Assembly: GCA_001949185.1 (NCBI GenBank)
Contig: BDGG01000012.1
Coordinates: 348,634 to 412,633, forward strand
DNA: 64,000 bases
From: Ramazzottius varieornatus
Taxonomy: Eukaryota; Tardigrada; Eutardigrada; Parachela; Ramazzottiidae
Reading direction: 5' to 3'
The stretch's first letter is position 1, and the number at the start of each line of letters is the position of its first letter. This document shows positions 12,879 to 22,856 of the stretch, piece by piece. Made by a program: the position numbers and the translations under genes. The notes under the pieces were generated by a model. That model was not told the origin of the DNA. It saw only the letters and a list, made by a program, of their open reading frames with translations, and did not search any database.

Positions 12879-13571
12879 TGCCAGATGGTCAGTACTTGGA
12901 AGACATCATCGGACATGGATTGCACCTTGTTTCCTGCGACAGATACAGACAGATATAGAGTAAACAACAAGAACACCAAAGCCGTTAGGTTAACCGCCAA
13001 TTTCTCAGTCAAAGCTCCCAACTTACGTTTCAGGCTTCATCAGATACTCGTACAGAAGCTAGAAGATCCCTGCCTTCCATAGGAAATGGGGTCTTGACAT
13101 ATGATGTAGATGTACAAAGAGAAGAACTCAAAGAAGGAACAAAACAATCACCGGAAGTCGACTCGATAAAATCGTGTATACTTCATCATTCATGTGGTGC
13201 ATCATGCAACCATCGCCCATCCTGTGCGCAGCAATAGGGCGGAGTCAATTTTTGTGTACGTGCGCACATACGAGGATTTCAACCCAGGAAACCGCGCTCG
13301 CATGCTGCTGGGTAGAGTTATCGTGAAACTCTCGTTGAAAGCAGCAACAAGGGCCAGTTATACAAAAAAAGTAATTAGCGTTCTTGCCTTTTAACGTTTG
13401 TCTCCATCGTGAAGCATTCCCGACCTGCAGCTGGATCACTTTGAGTCTTTGACGTACCTGAAGCTCTGGAGGTCGAACACAATAATCAGACACCGTGCGC
13501 TCTTAACGTATCCGTCGTTTGCGAAGGGATAGTCTGAGTCACCTCGAGCGAAAGAACACTAAAGCGCAACT
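12879..13571. promoter_or_regulatory. Shared upstream region of the PHF20-like gene and PPIL3
   Basis: About 690 bp separate the two divergent start codons, so both promoters should lie here. No TATA box or other element can be named with confidence, and no convincing coding sequence is present. Confidence 0.4.
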
Positions 13572-14383
13572 ATGGTAAGCTAAGCTTTTTAAGAAACTGT
13601 TGCCTTTGATGAATCTCCCCAGTCCCACTGATATCTTTTGTGGCAATAAGTGATCATGACAATCTTCGTTCTAGTCGGTAACACTTCATACTGATTGTGG
13701 AGACATCAAACTGGAGCTGTTTTGCGAAGAATGCCCCAAGGCATGCCAGGTAAAGTGCGACTTCCGGTCACTGTAGCATGTTGAGGTCTTCGCTCTAGCG
13801 CAACCGTGAGTGTGATAACTATTGAATTCCACTTCGCCAAATTTTGCAAACACAAGAAGATTTGCCAAGTAACCCATGTTGTCTTCCGCAGAATTTTCTC
13901 GCTCTTTGTGCGAGTGGATATTATGACAATTGTCTGTTTCACCGAGTGATCAAGGGGTTCATGGTACAGTCGGGAGACCCCACTGGCACTGGGAAAGGCG
14001 GAAGCAGTATCTGGGGGAAGAAATTCGAGGATGAAGTTCGCGATGATCTAAGGCACAACAAGCGCGGCGTGCTGGCCATGGCAAACAATGGTCCCAACAC
14101 CAACGCTTCCCAGTTCTATATCAGTGTATCTCCGCAGCCGAATTTGGATCTAAAGTACACAGTCTTCGGCAGGTAAAGACCGTGACGACAACGCTTTGGG
14201 TGAATAGTGGCTTCTTTGGTTCGGAAATAACATTGGTTCGGAGATTCTTCTTTGTATAGCATGATCGACGGAGACGATGCCCTTTCTGCAATCGAGAAGC
14301 TTCCGGTCGACGCCAAGTACCGTCCACTCAAGCCTTGCAGGATAACCGGAGTGACTATCCACGCAAACCCCATGGCTGGTTGA
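13572..14383 (+). CDS. PPIL3: Cyclophilin-type peptidyl-prolyl isomerase, PPIL3-like
   Basis: This is a single-domain cyclophilin that catalyses cis-trans isomerisation of proline peptide bonds. PPIL3 proteins are associated with the spliceosome in the nucleus. Four exons (13572-13574, 13675-13749, 13892-14172, 14260-14383) give 160 residues, against 161 in human. The first coding exon is only the ATG. Exon 2 gives [19 protein letters not shown]. Exon 3 carries the active-site segment [19 protein letters not shown], then [14 protein letters not shown] and LDLKYTVFG. Exon 4 ends in TIHANPMAG, close to the family end. The catalytic Arg (FHR) and the Gln of the GFMVQ motif are present. The splice phases agree. 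The gene is divergent from the PHF20-like gene. Confidence 0.95.
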
Positions 14384-15048
14384 CGGCAGATGTTTTTCTG
14401 GTTCTCAAAGACGAACACTCTTGAACGGACGTCAGGAACGGTCAGTCTTTTCAGCATCGTCTCTCTCCAAAGCCTCAGTTTTACTGCGCGATGCAGCAGT
14501 TGTTCCGTTGTTGTTTTATTTGCGGAAACTAAATTGGAATTTTTGGAGTTGTTCTGCGTGGAACGAAGTATCGAACAGATATTATGAGCTCAACCCATGG
14601 CACTTTACCGTGAGTTTGTTTTTCATTTCCTCCAATCGAGGACGGCGTAAAATTTGCTGAAGGAAGGCTTGGTTTCCAGTTAATGGATAGAATGATTATT
14701 TTGCGCGGAAAAGGTCGCGTGGGCTGATCAGGCCGTAAGGCTTCAACAAGATGACTTCACGGATGTTCCCGACGATATGATATTGCACAAAAGTCTAGGA
14801 TCTCCAGTGACCATCGACCATCATGGGAATGTGGCCTGAAGTTTTTTAGAGCCACAACAGCCTCCAACTCTGAAATTTGGGTTGCCCTGCCTCTTGTTTG
14901 CATTTTTCAGTTTTAGGTTCGTAACTTTGTAAACAAAACAAACTTCATTTTAGTTTTCATTCCCATTTTGCATCTCATCCTTCTTCTTCCCGTCATCGCT
15001 ATTCCCTCTATTTTAGTTTTTCCTTCTTTTCTAGGTGTCGCTCTAAAG
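14384..15048. other. Intergenic; possible short open segments, unassigned
   Basis: A frame at about 14421-14600 (ending YYELNPWHFT before a GTGAGT donor) could be joined in phase to about 14713-14838. The frame opens with TTG rather than ATG and I recognise no family, so I do not call a gene. A TTTTCTAG acceptor at about 15033, just before the PIWI-like ATG, suggests a spliced 5' leader for that gene. Confidence 0.3.
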
Positions 15049-17204
15049 ATGGCTAGTCGAGGAGTCGGTCGAGGAACGGCTTTTGGACGAGGAATCCGTT
15101 TTGAGGCCTTGCCAGACAGCGCAGCGACTGGAGCATCCCAAGCAGCTGGTCGAGGATTTCCTATCCATCGCGCGGCTGCCCAACCTGCTCAACCGGACAT
15201 TGCTGCTTTTCTGGAGACTTTGGTAATCGTAAGTGCAACTTCTAACTCGAAACTTGCTCGTCTTGCCTGGACTTTTGTTCTGAATTGCCTTTGCGTAAGG
15301 TGATGATGATTCTCCATTGCGTCGTTTTTGCAGACAACTCAGACTCCTGGTCGGAAGTTGACGAAGGATGGAGAAGAACGTGAGTGAGGCTTAGAGAATT
15401 CTGCATGGTTTTCTTACACTTCTGACAGTTTACTTTCCTCCAAGCACTTCTGTTGTTTCTGTGTTTCCTCGTCGTTGTCATTCGTGGATATATTTACTTC
15501 CAGGACGAGCACGGGGAGATCTCGATATCAAACGACCGTTCTACAGAATCCCCAAGCGCTCAAGGATAATTTCATCACTGATCGTGGACGGCTCACTCTT
15601 CTGGAGCAATCTGGCGGGAAAGAAGGTTATGAAGAATGGCATTCTTTGAACTTCCGGGTTGAGGCTTTAAATGATTCGGTTGATTGATGTTGATTTGTTA
15701 TCTCAAATAGGTTCGGAAGGATCAAAAGTCGCTCTCAAGGCCAACTACTTCCACGTTCGCAGTGACAAGACTCTAACATACACGTTGGCCGTCTTCAGCG
15801 TCCAGTTCTCTCCTATCGTCGAGTACCGACAAGAGCGACTAGAAATTCTTCGTGAGATGGAAGCCATGAAGAAAGTCCAGCTTGGATTCTTATACGATGG
15901 CAAACCCCACGTCTTCGTCCCCACGCAGTATCACAAGACTCTGCTGGACGGCGGAAAGGTGAGCACTGAGTAGAGTTCACAGTTAGAAAATGACAATCAA
16001 TCTGAACATTTGGATTAATTGTGAATGCAGCTGATATATCCACACAACAGAAACTTACAGTGCTTACTCCCAAGTCCCAATCACTTGATGTTTTGGTCGT
16101 GTGATATTTTCACGACCAAAACAAACTTTTGCTCGTAGGTTTTTGAAGACACGTGTAAGCATCTGCGCCAAGGAAAAGTCACGTTGGTCTACAAGGGCAA
16201 TTATGGTCGCGTGAAGGACGCTGATGACATGGAGCTTGGCACAGCGCATGGCGTGGTCAACGACGTCCTTTCCGAGTGAGTGCTACGTAAGCTTTGGTAC
16301 AGTGACTTGCTGAGGTCGAAAATTGTGTAACTTCCTTGTGGTACAGGATTTTGACCGGGGATGACTGCGGCAACATGATGCTTCGCATCGAAGATGGCTT
16401 TTTCCGCTAAGGCGATCAAACGGAGATTTGAGGCCTTGTGAACGTCCCGTTCAAGTAAACTTAGTTACGAGAACTCTTCCTTACATCTCTACATGGTAGC
16501 TCAAAAGAGAATTTTGTGAACATTCTTTTCTGGTAGGTTAAGTGTCTGACCAGGCTACCTGCCGTTGGTCAAGCAGTTCGACGCTGGACTTCTCCTCAAT
16601 CTGGACCTCTGCAACCGCTTCATCCGTACAGGGACAGTGCTGGACTGCATCAAGAAAATTCCATGCCCGCCCGGCTCGGACGAGCACGCCAAAAACTGTG
16701 AAGCCGTGCTGAAGAACATGATCGTCCTTACCAAGTACGACCTCCTCTCAGCAATATTCTGATTGTTACATGAGTATTGTTATTGACTGATTTTCCTCGT
16801 TGGTTTCAGGTACAACGACATGGCCTACAAGATCTACGAAGTCACCTACAAGAAGAATGTGGATTCGAAATTCGAGCGGAAGGTCGTTGGTAAGAACAAG
16901 CAGGGCATCTACGGGCACAGTCCTCCACTAATTACACCATTCGCGAGTACATAAAGATGGTGAGTGTAAGCTCACAATCTGGATCGACCAGCTGAACAGT
17001 CCTCTCCTGATTTTCTTGTTACATAAATGCTCTTTCTCAGATGTATGGCGCCCAGCCCGACATGGACGTCAAGAACCTCACCCAGCCGATTCTTGAATGC
17101 TTCAGAGCTACTGGTGAGACGCCGGCCAAGAAGTCCAAAGGCGAGAAACCCGAAACGGTGTCTATCGGTAACGACTATCATAATTCTAAATTGTTTTTTA
17201 GCGT

Positions 17205-17326
17205 GGGAGCTCGGCAGTCAGACCGGACAAGATTGTTTTCCCAAGTGGCGCATGTTGCCAGTGTTACTGGGTGGTAGCGTCCGCCGCTCGAAAAACGAGC
17301 TTGTTGATTTTGGCTGTGGACCTCCC
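17205..17326. mobile_element. GTGGCGCAC hairpin element, single form
   Basis: The ends are TGGGAGCTCGGCAGTCAG and GTGGACCTCCCA, with an AAGTGGCGCATG arm inside, in an intron of the PIWI-like gene. A second degenerate copy lies in the intron at about 18310-18417. Confidence 0.6.
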
Positions 17327-18553
17327 ACATATTGCTGACTTCAGTGGATTTTCTTTTTATTTTGTATGTTTACAGTGCCCGAATTGGCGTTGCTGACTGG
17401 TCTAACCGACGATCTGCGGACCAACTTTAGCAACATGAACAAGATCCTCGATTCAGTTCGCAAGAAACCCGGCAAGCGAGACGAGGTTTGCGGACTGTTT
17501 GCCCTTGGACTGAGCAAGTATAAGGCTGTCCTTTCACATTTACAAACCTTCTGCGAAACTTGTGAACGTTTCTTGTATCACGCAGTCATCCAAAAGCCAA
17601 GGAGAAGATGGCGGCATGGGCCATGACGATGGACGCCAACCTGCTGGACCTGGAAGGACGCGAGCTGCCGACGGTCCATCTTGCCCAGGCCGGAAATAAA
17701 ACGGTTCGTTAAGTCTTCCTTGTAAATTTACTGTTGTTAGAATTTCCTATTAATGTCCACCGATTCGGTGAACCAGAATAAATAAATTGGAATAAAAAAG
17801 CAGAATTTAATATTTGAATAGACAACGCTTAGGGAGAGATAATTATTCTACATATGTATCATGAAGGCTGCGTACGATCGCGTGGATGCCGACGGGACTC
17901 GAAACCTCCGCGGCAACAAGCTGGACGAAGCCGGTGTCATGAACAACATCACCGTCTTTTACTCTCAGCCAGATAAGAATAAGGCTGGTGACTTTCACAC
18001 CATGTTGGGAGAAGTGGGTGCACCGATGGGGATGAAGTTCGTCACACCTAAGGAGTACGTCCTTCCTCGTTTAAGGAGTTTCTTTGCTTCGTTGATGCGA
18101 AGATTATGTTGGTACTTGTTGGTTTCAGGGCCGTAGAAGAAACACAGCTGTTCTTTTCTCTCCACCACAGTGCCGTCACAGTGTATCCTGTCGAAGAACG
18201 TGGACAGCAAGTCGGCCATGAGCATCGCCACCAAGCTGGCCATGCAAATGAACGCCAAACTAGGGTAAGCTCTTTTATTTCTCCCTCAAATTCATACAAT
18301 TATGGAATCCAGATTCAAACAAGGTCGTTTATTCAAGTGGCGCACGGTGTCAGCCACTGACATTGACACGGTGCGCCGCTTGCAGACTAATTTTGCCGAG
18401 CTTATTTGTCGACCTCTCATATTTCATGCTTTATCATCCAGTTTGATTTTCCGGAGGTGCTCTGTGGCATATCAAGGACCCGGCGATCAAGGTATTATCA
18501 CGCTAGAATTCGTCGATTTTCGGGAACGTCGTTTTGTGTCTTGAATTTTGAAA

Positions 18554-18712
18554 ATACTGTAAGTATTCGATACCATCGCGCAGTACGTACGTACGTACGT
18601 GACGATGTACCCCCGCAGAGGGTTGTGTAGGCAGTGAAACCGGACCGGGGCTGTACATCCCGTGTACGATAACGTACTGTACTGCGCGACAGCATAGAAT
18701 ATTTACAGTACT
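18554..18712. mobile_element. Inverted-repeat element with AAACCGGACCGGGG core
   Basis: The left arm ATACTGTAAGTATTCG faces GAATATTTACAGTACT. The inner arms are GTACGT-rich, and the core AAACCGGACCGGGGCTGTACA recurs at 26228-26245. It is non-coding and intronic in the PIWI-like gene. Confidence 0.5.
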
Positions 18713-19375
18713 AAAAAATCCAATCATCCGTAAGAAAAATCCAATATTAGACTATCTTGATAGAATAAAATTAGAATTGCTTTATCTTATTGCAGGGACC
18801 AGGTGTGGCGGTGATCGGTGTAGTCTTGGGTCGTGCCATGAACTTCAAAGGACGGAAGATGGCCAGCTTCGTGGGGACCGTTAACGACAACTACAACAAG
18901 TTTACAACGTCGCTAAGCCAGTCACCGCCATGGAGGTCGAGGAAGCCTATACAGAAGCCGTCAATTCTATTGCTGAACGTCATACTCGTTTCAACAATGG
19001 AGCCTCCATGAACAAGATCATCGTTTACCGTCAGATCGAGACCGATGATGACATGTTCCTCATCTACGACAAGACCAACGGCGAACTGGACTACGCGAAA
19101 AAGGCCGCCAAGAATCTCAATGCGTAAGCTTACTTCCTCCTTCCAAACTCCAGTTTCTAACCTGTTTAAGCTGGACTGAATGTTTCCTTTTGTGAATATT
19201 CCAGGAAGTTGGTCTACGTCGTGGCGGTGAAGCGCCGTAGCTCGCGGTTCTTCGGAGCCAGCATGGGCAATCCTCGACCCGGAACCGTCATCGACCAGGA
19301 CGTCACACTTCCCAACCGGTAAGTTCGAAGATGTTTTTACACTTTGTACATCGGGGCTTGGCAAAAAAAATGCAC

Positions 19376-19545
19376 CAGATCTTCTCCTTAGGTGGCGCAC
19401 GCTTTTAGCCGTTAACAATAAAAACGTGCGCCACTTGTGCGGATTGTCTTAACCTGTGGCGGATGCTACCAGCTAGAATTACCGATGACATGCGCCAGTT
19501 GATAATAGCAGTCTTTTGTGTTTCGCTTGCTGACTTCCATATTCC
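19376..19545. mobile_element. GTGGCGCAC hairpin element, double form (decayed)
   Basis: GGTGGCGCACGCT faces AACGTGCGCCACTTG, and a second weaker pair follows (GTGGCGGATGC and CATGCGCCAGTTG). It lies in a PIWI-like intron. Confidence 0.5.
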
Positions 19546-20188
19546 GCTGCAAGTAACGCATGATGTCTTGCAGTTTCGACTTCTACATTGTCTCCCACGC
19601 CGGGCGTAAAGGTTCCGTCATGCCCACGTACTACTTTATCGTCCACGACGATCTGGAACTGCCTCCCAACGTGCTGCAGCAGTTCACCTTCCAGATGTGC
19701 CACATGTACTACAACTGGAGCGTAAGCAGTGCTCTTCTTGTTTCTGTTGCGGGTGTTCTCTTTTCCTCATGTGGGCAGAGTTTGCGTTTGGGGTTGCAGG
19801 GTACCATCAAGGTTCCGGCTGTCTGCCAGTACGCCTTCAAGCAGGCGGTGATGTGTGGTGAAGTGACTAAGATGGCAGCGGGTAAGAAACTCCGGTGAAC
19901 CTTCTCGTTCTTTCTCTGTAATATTCTATAACGGTCTTCTACAGTCTTTTTCGATTTTTGAATGGGGTTGTACTCGGATGGACTTGGTGAACGAGTCTCA
20001 GAGGTTTTACTCAAGATCGTCTTTCCTGGTTTTACTTTTCGGTCTTTCTCTGTTTTTCCCTGCATAAGTTTTGTGCAGACTTTACTCCAGATTTCCCTAG
20101 TGAAATTTTTCGTCAGTATAATTGGGTTGAAAGGTTTTCCACCGAGGAAAATAGACTGCACTGTCTGTAATACTTGCTCGCTGAAAAT

Positions 20189-20245
20189 GGGAGGTCGGCA
20201 AATGAAAAGTACAAGATCGTTTTCCCAAGTGGTGCATTCACGCTA
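20189..20245. mobile_element. GTGGCGCAC element, left half only
   Basis: GGGAGGTCGGCAAATGAA through ACAAGATCGTTTTCCC and AAGTGGTGCA is the left half of the element. The right half is absent. It is replaced within about 30 bp by the copy of the PHF20-like last exon. Confidence 0.5.
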
Positions 20246-20259
20246 CTGGCCAAGAACGG

Positions 20260-20762
20260 ATCGTTGACGTTGAACCTTCCGCAGTTGAACAGTAACCAGA
20301 CCAACGTGTGTAATATAGAGCGTCTCGGCTCAGTGCTTGCATTTAACGTAAAGAACCTGCTCCCCGGAATGATTCCTCACAGATGTCGCTCCCAGTGCCC
20401 GTCCTAGCTCCTGCCAGCACTTCGCGTTCCAACGTGACCGTCAACGATATCCTCCGAATACCTACGCCTGGTGACCACGCCGAACAGGAACGCAAAGCCA
20501 CGGAAGAACGCATCGGGGTTGAAGACCTTCAAGACCAGTCCGACGTCGGCACCGGCGGACAAAGTAAAGGACCCGGGAACGACAAAGGTGAACCTAGCAG
20601 TATCAAAGTCCCCTGCGAAGTGTTGTACACGAAATAACCTTCGTTTCTAGTGTTATTTACTGTTTCCCGTTCAGTGTGTTCTCACTTCACAGCAGGAGAG
20701 TCTCTCACAGATGCTTTTAGAAAGTTTCAGTTGTCGCTTACAGGAAAGGCTGAAGAACTGTC
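20260..20762 (+). pseudogene. Decayed copy of the last exon and 3' UTR of the PHF20-like gene
   Basis: The segment aligns with the complement of roughly 5270-4715. [18 protein letters not shown] is encoded here and [17 protein letters not shown] in the parent exon. After that the reading frame diverges through indels. Homology continues past the parent stop codon into its 3' UTR, where TCACAGCAGGAGA and AAAGTTTCAGTTGTCGCTTA are shared. Parent and copy are on opposite strands about 15 kb apart. There is no poly(A) tract, no other exon and no start codon context. It is a partial inverted duplication rather than a gene. Confidence 0.85.
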
Positions 20763-20826
20763 AGCAGTACAATATGTATACGTCCATTCCAAATTTTAGC
20801 AATATGGTCTCCGATATCATGTTTCG

Positions 20827-20949
20827 GTTGACGTTTTGGTCAAATGTTTTAGACTAATGGCCAAAATGTGTCAGTATATTTTGACCAATGGTCAAATTAA
20901 CATGGGAGAATTTGACCATTGGTAAAAAATATTGACCAAAACGTCAACC
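20827..20949. mobile_element. Inverted-repeat element, GTTGACGTTTTGGTCAA type
   Basis: Near-perfect ends GGTTGACGTTTTGGTCAA and TTGACCAAAACGTCAACC enclose a nested palindrome TTTGACCAATGGTCAAA. It is non-coding and stem-loop forming, and it is the only copy in the window. Confidence 0.6.
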
Positions 20950-21413
20950 AAAAATTTGCCAATCGGTCCGACCAAAGCTTGGTCAAATCCACTCTACTTC
21001 AGAGTTACTCATCGAGATCTTCTAAGCGAGAAGATTTTGTTTCAGTGTTTATCTGACTTCCGTCGTTTGTCATCGGTGAAATTTGACTGCTACATTTTTA
21101 GGGTTTATTGTCCACCGGTCCGTCGCGAATACCGAGGCTATACTCTGTTACGAGGTGGCTGGTGCCGGAAACAACAATCACGGAGGTGCGCTGATCCACT
21201 TTTAGCCAAAGTCAACAAAACAGGGAAGGTCTGATAAGGAGGAACAGCGGCTTATAGAGAACTCACCATACGTTACTATCGGCTCAAACAATACCTTTGA
21301 AGTTTATAATCGAAGGTTGCAGTTATATCACTCAGAAATTGTTTGCTGTAGAGGGCTTATCAGCTTAATGATTCAGCTCATTGTTGTCTGATCGTTAACG
21401 CTAAACTTGTGCA
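20950..21413. other. Intergenic / 5' flank of the tetraspan gene
   Basis: No recognised gene. A CTTTACAG acceptor at about 21471 suggests that the tetraspan protein may begin in an upstream exon somewhere here, but none could be identified. Confidence 0.35.
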
Positions 21414-22626
21414 ATGCAGACTAAACTCACCAGTGGATGTTTCTGTTTTCAAGTCTATGCTTTACAGGAGAAGATTCCCACCAGCACACGTGGACCTTCC
21501 ATCTGCCAACCAGGAAACAGTGGACCGGAAATGAAGGGGAGAATTGGAGGCCATCCTGTGACGGGACGTCTGATCATCATCGGCGTCCTTGACATCCTGA
21601 TTGCTGTTATCGCCATTATCCTCCAGTCTGCAAGTAAGCTTACAACAAGGATTAGGACATTGTAATCGGTTGTCCAGGTTAATCTTCGCTTGTTACAGTC
21701 ACGGTCTTATCGGACGACTTTCTTCCACTTCCGATCGGGTTCCCACTGCGATTCGTCAACAATGACATGATCCGTTTGGGTCTTGCTTCTCCGGGCATAT
21801 GGACTGGAATATTCCTTTTGATCACTGGAATAGTCGGGATTGTGGGTGCTGTCCGACGCCGACAAATTCCGGCTGGGTCTTCCACTGTTCGCTCCCGCTA
21901 TACTGGCGTCCTTCGTGCCTTTCTGTGTCTGACTATCCTATCGGTTATCCTGTCCATCGTTCTCATTTGCATAGCTGGTGTTCTGAGCGGCTATTGGCTG
22001 GATTACCTTCTGAACGTAAGATTGACATTCGAGAACTTTGGATGATCGTTATTTCACGTGGCGCCGTATCCCTTGTTATTGGCTGGAAACGTGCGCCACC
22101 TGAAAATTGATAACGATGAACGCGAGATTTTTTGCCGGCCGCCAATATCTCCTAACCATTTCGTGGATTGTAGCCTCCAGTTCTTCATCCCGATGTGAAG
22201 GGCAAAGCCGTGGCTGTTGCCAGTCTGAACCTTGCGCTGATTCTCTTTGGTCTCATAGCGCTAGTAATCAACTGTTTTGGCTGTTCCTTCGCCTGGAAAG
22301 CCATAAAGGAATCGAAGTTCACCGGGGCCATTTCGTATCGCAGTGAACCGCTAAACGGAACGTCAAATCCTGGCTTCGGCACAAGCCGCACGTACAAAAC
22401 TGTCGAAGTGGTCACTCGGCCAGCGAGCCAAGTGGCCAACGCGACGACTACCGTCCACGATACCGGAAGTCAGCTCTCCACACCCTCGTTGCCTCACATC
22501 GTATCCAGAAACCCGTCATTCAACAACGCGATACAGCATAAAACCTTGTCGCGAAACCATTCATTCAATAGCGCGGTGCTCAGGTCCCCGGACCAATCAT
22601 CTGTTGGCTGGTCCTACGATTTCTGA
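21414..22626 (+). CDS. Four-transmembrane (tetraspan) membrane protein
   Basis: Three exons (21414-21633, 21699-22015, 22174-22626) give about 329 residues in frame. Four hydrophobic segments are visible: LIIIGVLDILIAVIAIILQ, GIWTGIFLLITGIVGIVGA, a long one around CLTILSVILSIVLICIAGVL, and LNLALILFGLIALVINCF. A hydrophilic cytoplasmic-type tail of about 115 residues follows. The layout resembles MS4A/CD20-like or TMEM tetraspans, but I cannot assign a family. The tail has a repeated motif, SRNPSFNNA and SRNHSFNSA, 18 residues apart, of the basic-x-x-Ser type. The start is uncertain because an acceptor-like CTTTACAG lies inside exon 1; an upstream coding exon may replace the first residues. 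Intron 2 holds a GTGGCGCAC element. The gene is convergent with the cadherin-like gene. Confidence 0.65.
22038..22130. mobile_element. GTGGCGCAC hairpin element, single form
   Basis: CACGTGGCGCCGTATC faces AAACGTGCGCCACCTG across TTATTGGCTGG. It lies in intron 2 of the tetraspan gene. Confidence 0.55.
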
Positions 22627-22856
22627 AGTTGATATCTGTCTTTTTGTTTTGAGTTGTTGATTGTGAGATAAATTTGCATCCGACAACATGTACAGCGTGA
22701 AGTCGATCCAGTCGTTTGCTCTCAAGCTTAAACGCGGCTGACAGTCGGAAACTTTTACTGTATATCCTTGATGTTATTTTTACAAGAATTTAGCAAACGT
22801 TCTGAGAAGTAAACGCCCACAATACCACGCATACAATGTGAAGTTCATAAACATAT

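Larger units (their letters stand above)
15049..19898 (+). pseudogene. PIWI-family Argonaute-like gene, frame-disrupted, catalytic residues lost
   Basis: PIWI proteins bind piRNAs and silence transposons, usually in the germ line. The order is an RG-rich N-terminus (ASRGVGRGTAFGRG), the N/linker region, PAZ (about 16554-17167), MID (QCILSKNVDSKSAMSIA) and a PIWI domain to 19898. Exon/intron borders are mostly clean. The three catalytic positions are all changed: VIGVVLG where IGxD is expected, IIVYRQ for IIVYRD, and CQYAFKQA for CQYAHK. Homology also switches frame with no usable intron at about 16400, 16942, 18065-18136 (twice), 18267 and 18903. The neighbouring genes are all in frame, so sequencing error is not the simplest cause. 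It is best read as a decaying copy of a slicer-dead PIWI paralogue. An intact gene with assembly indels remains possible. The final family C-terminus is not found. Confidence 0.65.

Noticed and set aside
14421-14838. Possible two-exon small gene ending in a TIDHHGNVA-like tail
   Set aside because: The first frame opens with TTG, no ATG is available in frame, and I recognise no family. The in-phase splice is not enough evidence.
16890-16942. A 31-nt GT-AG intron in the PIWI-like PAZ region (GTAAGA...GGCACAG)
   Set aside because: Removing it gives an immediate stop codon, so it does not repair the frame. Similar 15-17 nt GT-AG stretches near 18060-18136 were also rejected as introns, being far shorter than any secure intron here.
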